Below are positions 43,562 through 53,692 of a stretch of 64,000 nt of DNA, in pieces (positions within the stretch are counted from its first letter, which is position 1; each line of letters opens with the position of its first letter). Below the pieces are notes generated by a model, which saw only the letters and a program-made list of their open reading frames with translations, searched no databases and had not been told where the DNA came from. The position numbers and the translations under genes were made by a program. The stretch is from CAIVAT01 sp037128705 (GTDB lineage: Bacteria; Bacteroidota; Bacteroidia; Bacteroidales; FEN-979), in NCBI GenBank assembly GCA_037128705.1, contig JBAXVX010000009.1, forward strand, positions 1 to 64,000, written 5' to 3'.

Positions 43562-46500
43562 CTATCTCAAAATCACGAGTTTCTGGTTTGTTTCGCTGTA
43601 TGCCCCATTCCTGCCCTTAAAGATGATTTTGTAGGGATAGATCCCGTTGCTGAGTTTCTTACCGTTTGAATCGGTACCGTCCCACGATAAGGGCGGCAGC
43701 ACCGACAATAGGAGCGATTCTTCATAGGTGGCGGCAAGGGTGCGGACCATTATCCCGTTCAGGTTATAGATTCGTATCTGGATTTCCATCGAACCACCAT
43801 AAGATTGTTGTGGCTGAAACAGGAAATTGGTAAAGTCGGTCATGGGGTTTGGTGCATTCACGACATTTTTCACCGTAAGCATCGGATGATCTGAAACATA
43901 GAATGAAATCGTTTTTTCCGATGAATTGTCATACATGTCAAACGCTTTCAGCGTCAGGCTATGGGTTCCTGTGGTGAGGGTTGAAAGCGGGAAGGCAATG
44001 GTTCCTCGGGTATAGGAATCCAGATCAGGGGTAAAATAATCATTTAAAACCAAAGAACGGGCCCGGTCGTTGTCGAGTACTGCTTCAATTTCGTGGCCGA
44101 TGCCCAATCCAAGATAGTTGATCCCATTGGTATCGAACAGATCGGCAAGAAGTATGGGCGTGTTCCCGATTTTTCCTCCGGAGATAAAACTCCGTGTATC
44201 GAGGTACAGACTGATATCGGGTCCCTGGTTGCCGGGGATGATGGTATTGTCCCTGCCTCCGATGATGATCCGGTCGGAATACCCTGCAGCTTCATTATCA
44301 TCGCTGTAGGCGTAATAGCTCAGCTTTCCGTTCCCGAACTGGAGAGAGATACTCTTCGGAACAGTAAAGGAGAACTGGAAATCCCCCGACTTCACCGGGA
44401 AATCCCCTTTAAAAAGGAGGCTGTTCTGCACCTTAAAATTCTGTGGATGTGAGCCTGATGGTGCCCGATTTCCAAGGGTGGTATTGGTCACCACTTTATC
44501 GTATACCTTGCAGTTCACTATTCCGTTAAACCCGGAGATTTTTTGTCCGCCTTCATCTTCGATGATCCCGTTAACGGTTGCGGTAGTCAGTCCTTCGACC
44601 GTAGCAGGCTGCTGGTCAACCGGCTGCCCGTTGATCATGGTAGTTCTTACATTATTGGAGGTAAATGCAATGGTCTGGGCCGGGTCGCCCAAAAGCACAA
44701 AATTACGGAGGGAGGAGCTGTTGCCGTTGTTATTCTTTGATAACCTGATCAGGTCGCCCATCTTGACATATTCATTGTTTTCATCCCGGTCCATCAGGTG
44801 GCGGAAGAAACTGGTATCCAGTTTAATATTCTCCCCGGCAAAGGCAAGCCGTGTGGTGGAGTAAAGAGCAATGGCCCCGCCATCGGGATGGAGGATGACC
44901 ATTTCGCCGGCGGTAAACCGTTCGGGGTTGTCAAACCGGCTGAATTCACAGGTTGCCGTTACGAACACCGGAAGCTTTTCTGAATTGCGCCATTGCTCAA
45001 TATCGGCCGTGGTGAGTACCTTTTCAAAGCTCCAGCCGGTTTCTCCGCCATGCCCGGTATAATTCATGATGAGGGTGCCTTTCGCCACGGCGTCGTTCAA
45101 TGCAGCGTTGGCGTCGGGGAAGCGGCTTCCACCTGGAATTTCCTGTAACTTGTAGGCATCGAAATAGATCTTATTCACATTAAACAGCGGATATTTGGAT
45201 CCGACAATGGCGGTTACCTCTTCGGCCTGATTCAGGTGCATGTTGTCATTTTCATCATCGGCAACAAAGGTGATCGTGTTGCGCCAATCGGATCGCACCG
45301 GGTAATTGCCGGTTGAATAATGTATGATCTTATCAACCATAGTCTGGGCTTCGGTCACGGTAGAGACGGGCAGCCGGCCGATTCCGATGTCGATGACGCC
45401 ATTGGCTCCCTGCCCTGCATTATCTCCCATGATTCCGAAATAGTCATCGGTTACGTAAGAGGCCATCCCTGTTAATGATTCAACCGACTGGAATGTCGGA
45501 ATCAGGTTGTTATTCCCGGGCACCCGGTTCTTCGGGTCGTAGGAACCATCACCAAACAAAAGAAGGTATTTCGGCCTGGTCTGCACGGAACCCTTATCGT
45601 ACAGCAATTTCATATAATCACGAATGGCTGTCGGATCGGGTTGTCCGCAGGAAAATTCATTGAAGACCTGGGTAGAGAGGACCACCTGCGCCGAAATCCC
45701 ATTGTGTTCACGATGAAAGTTCGCCAGAAACCCGGCCTGTTGTTGAAACATCGGATTGGTCACAATAACCAGTGCAGTGGGTTCCATCGCATGGAGGTTT
45801 TGATTCTGCACCTCCCCGGCAAACCGCACCGGATAATAAAAAGAATGGTCAAATGCAATGAATTCACGCAAGGTGTCGGTTTCGCGCTTGAATTTCAGCC
45901 GGTCGCCCGTCAATGTCGCAGAAAGTAACCCAATCGAAGAGGGGTTGGTCACATCCCACACTACCACCTGTCCGGTTGCATTTTTCATTTCAAATTCGGT
46001 GATTTTTCCCGAGCCAACACTGGTCGCATCCCTGAACTGCATCTGGGGAGCAACCCATACAAGGTTTCGTGAGCAACTCAATTCCAGGTAATTAAGCCAG
46101 CCTGTCGCATTGGGAGTCGGCATGTTGTATGTAAGTGTCAGGGTTTGATCCGCTTTGGGAGAGGGAATGGTAGACATTTTGAATTTTGATCGTCCTGCCC
46201 GGTTAAGATCAGAGGGTTCGGATGTATCAACTTTTAAAGAATCGATTCTGTCTCCATGCTGTGATATGATGAAATAGCTTATCGCTGTGCATTTTGCAGC
46301 AACATTGGTCCGCACTCTGACAGGCAGTGTGCTGTCGATATCGGGGAAGTAGAAGGGGAAATCCCATGAATTTTTTGTAAGGTCAAATACTTCGCCGTAC
46401 CACTCTTTGCCTGAACGAAGGAGATTCCGCTGATCAAGTTCGTGGAGGAGAAAATCGTCAAAGCGGGATGAGAAATTGGTGGGGGCTCCTGAAGGGGGTT

Positions 46501-46975
46501 GCAGGGGCTGCACGCGCCGGCCAGGGCCCTGATCGAAATTCAGAAAATAATAGGTCGTGTCGGAATAGAGATTTCTCTGGTGAACAAAAAAACGCGTGAT
46601 CGGTTCAAAACTCCCCTGGTCGGCACCCTCTCCGTAAAAAAGAATATAATCGGAGGCATCGAATTTACCGTCACCCCCATCGGCAACCTCGATGGCAATC
46701 TCCCTGAGATCATCGGTACGCGGGGCCTGATTCACCTCCGGAAGCATCCCGGCTCCATTTCCAAACAGGCGGATGTTATCCGTTGCGAGTGCAGCCGGGT
46801 CGATCCCCATGGACTGCAGATCGCTGAAGGTGATCTGGTGAATTCCCGGTTCGGTAATGGCTATTTTATACCAACGGCCGGTTGCAAGAACCGACGCGGT
46901 TTTGTGCGGTAATCCTGCCATTAAAGCAACCGGAATCAGGACGACCAGGAGAAGAAATATTTTTTTTCTAACCAT
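43562..46975 (-). CDS. second PorU-like C25-family sortase
   Basis: About 1137 residues from ATG 46975, with a signal peptide. It has the gingipain-type (C25) peptidase domain with GHGGETGW (His near 641) and TATCEFSRFDNP (Cys near 675), a beta-sandwich region, and a C-terminal FlgD-like domain ending KLVILR. The N-terminal ~140 residues found in its upstream neighbour are absent. PorU cleaves the sorting domain and joins A-LPS to cargo. With two tandem copies, this one may be a redundant or specialised paralogue. It begins 27 bases after the first copy stops. Confidence 0.9.
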   Translation of the reverse strand: MVRKKIFLLLVVLIPVALMAGLPHKTASVLATGRWYKIAITEPGIHQITFSDLQSMGIDPAALATDNIRLFGNGAGMLPEVNQAPRTDDLREIAIEVADGGDGKFDASDYILFYGEGADQGSFEPITRFFVHQRNLYSDTTYYFLNFDQGPGRRVQPLQPPSGAPTNFSSRFDDFLLHELDQRNLLRSGKEWYGEVFDLTKNSWDFPFYFPDIDSTLPVRVRTNVAAKCTAISYFIISQHGDRIDSLKVDTSEPSDLNRAGRSKFKMSTIPSPKADQTLTLTYNMPTPNATGWLNYLELSCSRNLVWVAPQMQFRDATSVGSGKITEFEMKNATGQVVVWDVTNPSSIGLLSATLTGDRLKFKRETDTLREFIAFDHSFYYPVRFAGEVQNQNLHAMEPTALVIVTNPMFQQQAGFLANFHREHNGISAQVVLSTQVFNEFSCGQPDPTAIRDYMKLLYDKGSVQTRPKYLLLFGDGSYDPKNRVPGNNNLIPTFQSVESLTGMASYVTDDYFGIMGDNAGQGANGVIDIGIGRLPVSTVTEAQTMVDKIIHYSTGNYPVRSDWRNTITFVADDENDNMHLNQAEEVTAIVGSKYPLFNVNKIYFDAYKLQEIPGGSRFPDANAALNDAVAKGTLIMNYTGHGGETGWSFEKVLTTADIEQWRNSEKLPVFVTATCEFSRFDNPERFTAGEMVILHPDGGAIALYSTTRLAFAGENIKLDTSFFRHLMDRDENNEYVKMGDLIRLSKNNNGNSSSLRNFVLLGDPAQTIAFTSNNVRTTMINGQPVDQQPATVEGLTTATVNGIIEDEGGQKISGFNGIVNCKVYDKVVTNTTLGNRAPSGSHPQNFKVQNSLLFKGDFPVKSGDFQFSFTVPKSISLQFGNGKLSYYAYSDDNEAAGYSDRIIIGGRDNTIIPGNQGPDISLYLDTRSFISGGKIGNTPILLADLFDTNGINYLGLGIGHEIEAVLDNDRARSLVLNDYFTPDLDSYTRGTIAFPLSTLTTGTHSLTLKAFDMYDNSSEKTISFYVSDHPMLTVKNVVNAPNPMTDFTNFLFQPQQSYGGSMEIQIRIYNLNGIMVRTLAATYEESLLLSVLPPLSWDGTDSNGKKLSNGIYPYKIIFKGRNGAYSETNQKLVILR

Positions 46976-47002
46976 TTCACAATTGATTTGCAAAGTTAGC
47001 AA

Positions 47003-50000
47003 TTAACGGATAACCACCAACTTCGAAGATAGACGTTTGGCTGTTCCGTCGGGTATCATCAGTTGCAGCTGATACACATACATTCCTGAACTGATTTTCC
47101 GGCCATCATCCTGGGTGCCATCCCATTCAATGGATGCAGCGCGGTAACCCTGCGAATAAATTGTTTGCTTTATGGTTTTAATCAAATTCCCGGTAAGGGT
47201 GTAGATCCGGATCTCCACTTCGGCAGGCTGATCTACCTGGTTTGTTTCCCATGAAAAGGTTGTTTGATCACGCATTGGATTGGGGTAGTTCATCAGGTGC
47301 TGAAGCGCAAATTCGGCAGAAGAGGTAACAATAAAATCCAGCATGGCATCGGAGGAGTTGTTATAGACGTCCCAGACCTTTACGGTAATCTGATGGGGTC
47401 CGTCGGACAAAGAACTCAGTGGATAGTTGATTACTCCGCTTTTAAAGGTATTGAGGTCCGATACATAATAATCGTTGAGGATCATGGGTACGGTCGTCTT
47501 ACCATCGAGTACTGCGGTAATGTCGTGGCCAATGCCATTCCCCACCGTATTCACGCCTGAAGTATCGCTCACATCGGCCAGCAGCACCGGGTTCTGATCG
47601 GTGATTCCACCTGAACGGAAGTGGCGGTTGTTGATATAGAGGGATATTTCGGGACCCTGATCATCGACCGGGGCCTGGTAGTTAAATCCGCCTACCTGAA
47701 CCCCCTCATCATATCCGTTGGCATCGGTTTCGGGACTCCTCGCGTAGTAACTGATCTTTCCTACCCCATATTTATAAGCAATGTCTTTGGGAACAATGAA
47801 GGAGAAGGAAAATGAACCGTTGATCACATAGACCTTTCCCTTGTAAACCGGATTTTTGCGCAGGAAGAATTGTACGGGAGGAGCAGAACCCTGGTTGGCC
47901 TTGGTCCAAATTTCAGAACTTTTATCAAATACCGTGGGGAAGAGGGTTCCGGAAAAATCGACCGCCCTTTGTCCGGACGCATTCTGAACTTCGCCGGTGA
48001 TGGTCACCTCTGCCAGGGCTTTCAGTGTGTCGGGAACGGCCATTGAAGTATTCTGGTTGATGGAGGTAGTCGCCACATTGAGGTTCGGATAGGCCATCTG
48101 CATCGCCGGGTCGCCCAGTAAAACGAAGGCGTGGATATTCGGCGCACTTGACATGCCTTTCTTTGCAGCAACCAGGAGGTCTCCCAACCTGGCATAGGCC
48201 CCGTCAGTTTTTTTGAATACACTGTTGAAGAAGTTAACCAGCAGTGTTTGGTTGGGCCCTGCGTAGGTAAGCCTGGAGGTTGTAAAGAGCGCAACGCCTC
48301 CACCCCTGGGATTCAGAAAGACCCATTCTCCGGCTGAAACCCGTTCAGGATCATCAAAGCGGCTGAACTCACACGTTGCTGTTACAAATACGGGCATATT
48401 GTTAAAGTTGTTCCAGTTTTTGATATCCGGAACCTCGAGGATCCGTTCGTGTGCCCAACCCACCTCCCCTCCATGACCGATATAATTCATAATCAAAGAA
48501 CCTTTTTCCACCCGTTTGGTAATTGCATCATTTACTTCGGGATAACGTGCTCCGCCCGGCGTTGAAACGATGGTATAGGCATCAGAATAGATTTTATCAA
48601 TGTTGTAATTCTTATAGGTATCATCAACACCTTTTGCCAGTTCCTCTGAATATTCGATAAACAAATTTCCTTCGTCCTTATTCCGGTCGTCGGAGACAAA
48701 GGTTACCACATTACGCCAGTCGTTCTTCACGGCATCGTCCGGGGAACAATAATGGATCACCTTTTCGACCGATGCTTTTGCCTGGTCGGGTGTATCAACC
48801 GGGAGGCGCCCGACGCCGATGTTCAGTGTTCCGCTGGCTCCCTGCCCTTCATTGGGATTGAGCAGTCCGAAATAATCATCGGAGACGAAAGAGGAAATGG
48901 GGGAGAGTGATGACTCGGATTCATAGGCCGGAACAAAATTGGTATTGTTCTGGATCCGGTTTTTATAATCATAGGATGCATCTCCGAACAGGAGAAGGTA
49001 ACGGATACCTCCACCAGGGGCCGATTTATCGTATAACATTTTCACAAAGTCGCGGATAGCGGTTACATCCTGGGCACCCGAGGAAAATTCATTGTAGATT
49101 TTCTCCGGAGTGGCAATCATAACTGAAAAATGGCTGTTTTGCCTGTGGAAATTTGCCAGACGTTCGGCCTCCCCTAAAAAGTCAGGATGGCAAACGATGA
49201 GGTAATCGGGAACCGCAGCGCCATGGAGATTTTGATTTTCAACCCGGCCGACAAACTCAGGGATGGCAAACGAGCTGCCGTCAAAAGCAAGGAATTCCCG
49301 CAGCGTATCGGTAGGCAGACGGAAAATATAACTGTTTCCCGCTTTGGAGGCCTGGATTGCACGGATGTCACCTCCTTCGGAGACATCCCAAATCTGTACA
49401 TTCTGCCCGTTCCCATTCATCGTGAATTCCGTTACCGTGCCGGGAGAGGCGCTGGCACCAGAACGAAACATCATCTGAGCCCCGTTCATGGTCAGGTGTC
49501 TTTTTGCATTGACTTCAAGGTAATTCAGGTAACCAATGGAACTTGAATTCTTGCGGTAATTCAGACTGATATCAACGACCGGGTTGGAGGTAAGGAAAGT
49601 GGCAGTTCCTGATCTTTCAACCGCATAATCGCTTTCAAATCCTCCTGAGGTTGATGGCACACTGAGCGACAGCACAACATTTCCCTGAGCCGAGATGGTA
49701 AAAGAGCTGCTGCCAACGGTCGACCGGGCTGCAACATCGGTCTTGAGGGTCACCGGGGCGAGCTCATCAATGTTTGCGAAGCTGAAGGAATAATTTCTGA
49801 CGGTCGTGATATCAAATGTTTGCCCGTCCCACCATTCACGACCCGATTTGATCATGTTAAAATTGTCTTTTTCATAAAAGGCATAATCATCAAAACGATC
49901 GGTCACATAGGTTGAAGGCTGGGTGGTCGAGGTCTCAGATCCCACGCGTTTACCAGGGCCCAGATCAAAGTTCAGGAAGTAGTACATCCTGTCGGAATAG

Positions 50001-50854
50001 ACGTTTTTCCGGTGGTGGTAAAGGTGATCAAGCCTGTTATAAACCCATCGGTCGGGTGACTGCCCGTAAAACACCAGGTAATCGCCGGGATCAAAACGGC
50101 CATCCTCTTCGCCGAAGACATATATGGAATTTTCCCTGAGGTCGTCGGTACGTTTTGCTGAATTGGCCTCCGGGAGCATCCCACCCCCATTGCCATAAAT
50201 CCTGAGGTTCCGCGGATCAACGGAGGCTACATCCACTCCGGCCTTTTTAAGATCTTCGTACGAGATCTGGTAAATTCCGTCGGAGCCCACTGCAAACTTA
50301 ACCCATGTTCCGGAGGCAAGAATGGAGTTCGGTGCGTAGGAAACTGTTGATTTTAAAGCGTGAGGAACCTTACCCCTGACCAAATCATAAGAAACAGAAA
50401 AGGATGTCAACCGCTCAATCAGCCCTGTGGAGGGATTCCTGCGCAGGGGAAGCAGGCTGAGTTCAAGGCTGGGTTTTTTCTTTTGCAGGGTGACCAGGCT
50501 CACCGGGTCAATGGCAGCGGGAATGTTATCCAGTCCCTGGACATTCAGAAGATCAGCCGCAGGAACCTGCACAAATACCTGGTTTGAAATGAGCACATTG
50601 ACAACAGAGTCATTTTCAGTCGCCAGTGGAAACAATTTGAGAAATACCGGCAGCAAACCAAACTCCTGTTTCAGAACAGATCCCTGAAATGACATGATCG
50701 AAGTCGCAGATGATCCGGGGTTGCTATACACCTGCAGCGGATTCCACGAAATGGTGAAATTACTTTCAAGGTGTGTTCCCTGGGACTTCCCGGAAAAAAA
50801 CAACCCGCAAGCCAGGAGGAAAACACTGATGACGATAGTAAACCGATTTTTCAT
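47003..50854 (-). CDS. porU: T9SS sortase PorU
   Basis: 1283 residues with a signal peptide. An N-terminal prodomain (to ~160) is followed by the GTWVKFAVGSDGIYQISYED region and the C25 catalytic domain with GHGGEVGW (His near 793) and TATCEFSRFDDP (Cys near 827). A Y-rich immunoglobulin-like domain and a FlgD-like C-terminal domain close it, ending KLVVIR. Length and domains match PorU. It is the first of a minus-strand series porU, porU-like, porV, and is divergent from porP/sprF across 204 bases. Confidence 0.93.
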   Translation of the reverse strand: MKNRFTIVISVFLLACGLFFSGKSQGTHLESNFTISWNPLQVYSNPGSSATSIMSFQGSVLKQEFGLLPVFLKLFPLATENDSVVNVLISNQVFVQVPAADLLNVQGLDNIPAAIDPVSLVTLQKKKPSLELSLLPLRRNPSTGLIERLTSFSVSYDLVRGKVPHALKSTVSYAPNSILASGTWVKFAVGSDGIYQISYEDLKKAGVDVASVDPRNLRIYGNGGGMLPEANSAKRTDDLRENSIYVFGEEDGRFDPGDYLVFYGQSPDRWVYNRLDHLYHHRKNVYSDRMYYFLNFDLGPGKRVGSETSTTQPSTYVTDRFDDYAFYEKDNFNMIKSGREWWDGQTFDITTVRNYSFSFANIDELAPVTLKTDVAARSTVGSSSFTISAQGNVVLSLSVPSTSGGFESDYAVERSGTATFLTSNPVVDISLNYRKNSSSIGYLNYLEVNAKRHLTMNGAQMMFRSGASASPGTVTEFTMNGNGQNVQIWDVSEGGDIRAIQASKAGNSYIFRLPTDTLREFLAFDGSSFAIPEFVGRVENQNLHGAAVPDYLIVCHPDFLGEAERLANFHRQNSHFSVMIATPEKIYNEFSSGAQDVTAIRDFVKMLYDKSAPGGGIRYLLLFGDASYDYKNRIQNNTNFVPAYESESSLSPISSFVSDDYFGLLNPNEGQGASGTLNIGVGRLPVDTPDQAKASVEKVIHYCSPDDAVKNDWRNVVTFVSDDRNKDEGNLFIEYSEELAKGVDDTYKNYNIDKIYSDAYTIVSTPGGARYPEVNDAITKRVEKGSLIMNYIGHGGEVGWAHERILEVPDIKNWNNFNNMPVFVTATCEFSRFDDPERVSAGEWVFLNPRGGGVALFTTSRLTYAGPNQTLLVNFFNSVFKKTDGAYARLGDLLVAAKKGMSSAPNIHAFVLLGDPAMQMAYPNLNVATTSINQNTSMAVPDTLKALAEVTITGEVQNASGQRAVDFSGTLFPTVFDKSSEIWTKANQGSAPPVQFFLRKNPVYKGKVYVINGSFSFSFIVPKDIAYKYGVGKISYYARSPETDANGYDEGVQVGGFNYQAPVDDQGPEISLYINNRHFRSGGITDQNPVLLADVSDTSGVNTVGNGIGHDITAVLDGKTTVPMILNDYYVSDLNTFKSGVINYPLSSLSDGPHQITVKVWDVYNNSSDAMLDFIVTSSAEFALQHLMNYPNPMRDQTTFSWETNQVDQPAEVEIRIYTLTGNLIKTIKQTIYSQGYRAASIEWDGTQDDGRKISSGMYVYQLQLMIPDGTAKRLSSKLVVIR

Positions 50855-51058
50855 AGGATGTGTTCGGGTGCTGTGCTATAACTTAAAGACAACAAAAGGA
50901 TCAAAAAGGTTGCTGGTATGATAAAATAATTTTCAAAGCCAAAATGTTATTGTCATTTAAACGTTACCTATAGTCAATTATTGTCATTCACGGCCCGCAT
51001 ATTTAATATTATTTTGTAATATTGTAAGCCTTAATTCATCAGGAGAGACCTTGCATTC

Positions 51059-52018
51059 ATGATCAGGCGATTTACGGTTTTTTTATTGTTTTCAATCCCC
51101 TTCCTGACTGGTAAAGTTTTTGCCCAGGATCCTGAGTTTTCACAGTTTTATGCCAATCCACTTTACCTGAACCCAGCCCTGGCCGGTGTGACCCTAAATC
51201 CGCGTGTCAATGCGAATTACCGTAACCAGTGGCCTGGTATGGGCAAGGCTTTTAATACCTACAATTTCTCCTATGATCAGTATGTCGGTTTTTTGCATGG
51301 CGGGCTTGGGGTGGTGTTTACTGCCGACAGGGCAGGCGGTGGGACACTCAATACGACCATGATCAGCCTGATGTATGCATTTAAATTTAACATCACCTCG
51401 CGGATGCAGGCCAGTATTGCCATCAAGGGAGGATATTACCAGCGGAGCCTTGATTTTTCGAAGCTGATATTTTCGAACCCGGCAGAACCAATACCCAGCC
51501 AGACAAAAGTGAGTGTCCCCGATTTTTCAGCGGGAATATTCCTTTCCTACGATGAATTTATTTACGGAGGATTTGCCATGGAGCATCTGACACAGCCTGA
51601 CATCGGCTTCTATGCCAACAACACGACCCAGTTGTATATGAAATACACAGGGCACATCGGTTCCGTTATCAGCCTTCGGACAAACGGCAGCGCAGATGAA
51701 GACCGTGAATTTTCTATCTCTCCGAATATCCTTTACCAGCAGCAGTATCAGTTTCACCAGCTGAATGTCGGTTTGTACCTGACGATTGATCCCTTCATCG
51801 GCGGTTTATGGTTCCGCCATAATTTTGAAAATCCCGACGCCATCATCCCGATGCTTGGATTTCATTACAAGAATCTTCGGGTCGGATACAGTTATGACTA
51901 TTCTTTAAGCCGTTTGATCAACATTTCAGGCGGTGCCCATGAGGTTTCAGTCTCCTGGCAATTTTCGGTGGCAGAAAAAAGTAGACGAATAAAGGCAATA
52001 AAATGCCCGAGATTTTAG
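51059..52018 (+). CDS. PorP/SprF-family T9SS outer-membrane protein
   Basis: 319 residues with a signal peptide (FTVFLLFSIPFLTGKVFAQ) and the start DPEFSQFYANPLYLNPALAG, the hallmark of the PorP/SprF family. The rest is a barrel ending in SLSRLINISGGAHEVSVSW. These proteins tether T9SS machinery or gliding adhesins at the outer membrane. Here it stands alone, without a SprE or large adhesin gene beside it, so PorP and SprF cannot be told apart. Confidence 0.9.
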   Translation: MIRRFTVFLLFSIPFLTGKVFAQDPEFSQFYANPLYLNPALAGVTLNPRVNANYRNQWPGMGKAFNTYNFSYDQYVGFLHGGLGVVFTADRAGGGTLNTTMISLMYAFKFNITSRMQASIAIKGGYYQRSLDFSKLIFSNPAEPIPSQTKVSVPDFSAGIFLSYDEFIYGGFAMEHLTQPDIGFYANNTTQLYMKYTGHIGSVISLRTNGSADEDREFSISPNILYQQQYQFHQLNVGLYLTIDPFIGGLWFRHNFENPDAIIPMLGFHYKNLRVGYSYDYSLSRLINISGGAHEVSVSWQFSVAEKSRRIKAIKCPRF

Positions 52019-52093
52019 TTATATATTCTCAATAGCGATAATTTCGATTTGACGGGTTGTTCTGAAGCTAAGTTAACTCGCATAAATATTTGC

Positions 52094-52101
52094 TAATTTT
52101 G
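52094..52101 (+). promoter_or_regulatory. -7 box candidate for gldJ
   Basis: TAATTTTG matches TAnnTTTG, 34 bases upstream of ATG 52136. No well-spaced -33 element. Confidence 0.4.
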
Positions 52102-52135
52102 AGGATTTCATGTAGGTTTGCAAAAATTTTCAACA

Positions 52136-53611
52136 ATGAAAATTAACAGGTTATTTCAGTTAAGCGCCCTCGTAGGTGTTGTTCTCATGGTCGGAGCCTG
52201 CAAGAAAGAAGCATCCCGCTCCACCGGCTGGGAATATAACAATCCTAAAAATGGCGGATTCGAGATCCGCGGATATACAGCCCAGGAAACCGGGCCGGGA
52301 TTGGTCTTCATCGAAGGCGGCACCTTTACAATGGGAAATACCCAGGACGATGTCATGTTCGAATGGAATAACAGTCCGCGCAGGGTAACGGTAGCCAGTT
52401 TTTATATGGACGAAACAGAGGTACGCAACCTTGATTATCTCGAATACCTTTACTGGCTGAGCCGGGTATACGCAACCGACTATCCGGGCGTTTACCGCAA
52501 GGCGCTTCCCGACACCCTGGTTTGGCGCGACAAACTGGCCTACAACGAACCTCTTTTAGAGTATTATTTCCGTCATCCTGCCTACCGCAACTATCCAGTG
52601 GTTGGAGTTACGTGGGTTCAGGCCAACGATTACTGTGCCTGGCGTACCGACCGTGTCAATGAAATGATGCTCATCAAACGCGGCATTCTTGCCATGGATC
52701 CTGCACAAAAGAACGAAAACAACTTCAATACCGAAGCATACCTGGCCGGACAGTATGAAGGGCTGGTTGACAAGCCGTTACCCGACCTCAATCCCAATGG
52801 GACCGGCACCCGCAAGGTGAAAATGGAAGATGGGATCATGCTTCCCAAATACCGTCTGCCGACTGAAGCAGAATGGGAATATGCCGCCCTCGGCCTTGTT
52901 GGAAACACGCTCTACGAACGCGTGGTTGAACGTAAAAACTATCCCTGGAATGGCAATTATGTACGTACCAACGAATCAAGATATTACGGCAGTTTCATGG
53001 ATAACTTCAAGCGTGGCAAGGGTGACTACATGGGCGTTGCCGGCAACCTGAATGACGGGGCCGACATTCCCTCCCCCTGCGGTTCCTATTTCCCGAATGA
53101 TTACGGACTTTACAACATGGCAGGGAACGTAAGTGAATGGGTTCTTGACGTATACCGTCCGCTGAATTCCTATGAAGTGTCTGATCTCCGTCCGTTCAGG
53201 GGCAATGTTTTCAAAACCCCGGTTCGCGATGCTGAAGGCTTCCTGGCAGAAAAAGACAGTCTCGGTCATATCAAATACCGCGATATCACCACCGCCGAAG
53301 CCATGAATCGTAAGAACTACCGCCAGGCCGACAACATCAATTACCTTGATGGTGACTTTGCCTCAAATATTGACAATAATTTATGGAAAGAGGTGGGCAA
53401 AGATTCGACCGCCACCAACCTGATGTATCAGTATGGGATGAGTTCACTTGTGAGCGACCATGCACGTGTTTACAAAGGCGGGAACTGGAAAGATCAGGCC
53501 TATTATATGAGTCCCGGAACAAGACGCTATCTTGATGAAAGCGATGCTTCGGACGCCATTGGTTTCCGCTGTGCCATGACCCGCGTTGGAGGTTCGGTCG
53601 GAGGAAAATAG
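52136..53611 (+). CDS. gldJ: gliding/T9SS lipoprotein GldJ
   Basis: 491 residues. The signal peptide ends in a lipobox (VGAC, lipidated Cys near 22). The rest is a SUMF1-type domain: LVFIEGGTFTMGN, VTWVQANDYCAWR, YRLPTEAEWEYAA, YNMAGNVSEWVLD and VYKGGNWKD...GFRCAMTR. GldJ is needed for stability of the T9SS ring protein GldK/PorK. I prefer GldJ over GldK because the gene lies beside porU/porV and just before murF, a known arrangement in Bacteroidota, and no gldL/M/N follows. A clear terminator follows it. Confidence 0.87.
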   Translation: MKINRLFQLSALVGVVLMVGACKKEASRSTGWEYNNPKNGGFEIRGYTAQETGPGLVFIEGGTFTMGNTQDDVMFEWNNSPRRVTVASFYMDETEVRNLDYLEYLYWLSRVYATDYPGVYRKALPDTLVWRDKLAYNEPLLEYYFRHPAYRNYPVVGVTWVQANDYCAWRTDRVNEMMLIKRGILAMDPAQKNENNFNTEAYLAGQYEGLVDKPLPDLNPNGTGTRKVKMEDGIMLPKYRLPTEAEWEYAALGLVGNTLYERVVERKNYPWNGNYVRTNESRYYGSFMDNFKRGKGDYMGVAGNLNDGADIPSPCGSYFPNDYGLYNMAGNVSEWVLDVYRPLNSYEVSDLRPFRGNVFKTPVRDAEGFLAEKDSLGHIKYRDITTAEAMNRKNYRQADNINYLDGDFASNIDNNLWKEVGKDSTATNLMYQYGMSSLVSDHARVYKGGNWKDQAYYMSPGTRRYLDESDASDAIGFRCAMTRVGGSVGGK

Positions 53612-53630
53612 TGAATTGCTAAAAGAATTA

Positions 53631-53672
53631 AACCCCGTTTCGTCAATGAAGCGGGGTTTTTTATTTATTTTG
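53631..53672 (+). terminator. terminator after gldJ
   Basis: AACCCCGTTTC pairs with GAAGCGGGGTT (one G-T wobble) across a six-base loop, then a T-rich run begins at 53657. It lies 19 bases beyond the gldJ stop and separates it from murF. Confidence 0.88.
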
Positions 53673-53692
53673 CCTGATCCTTTGATGATCTT

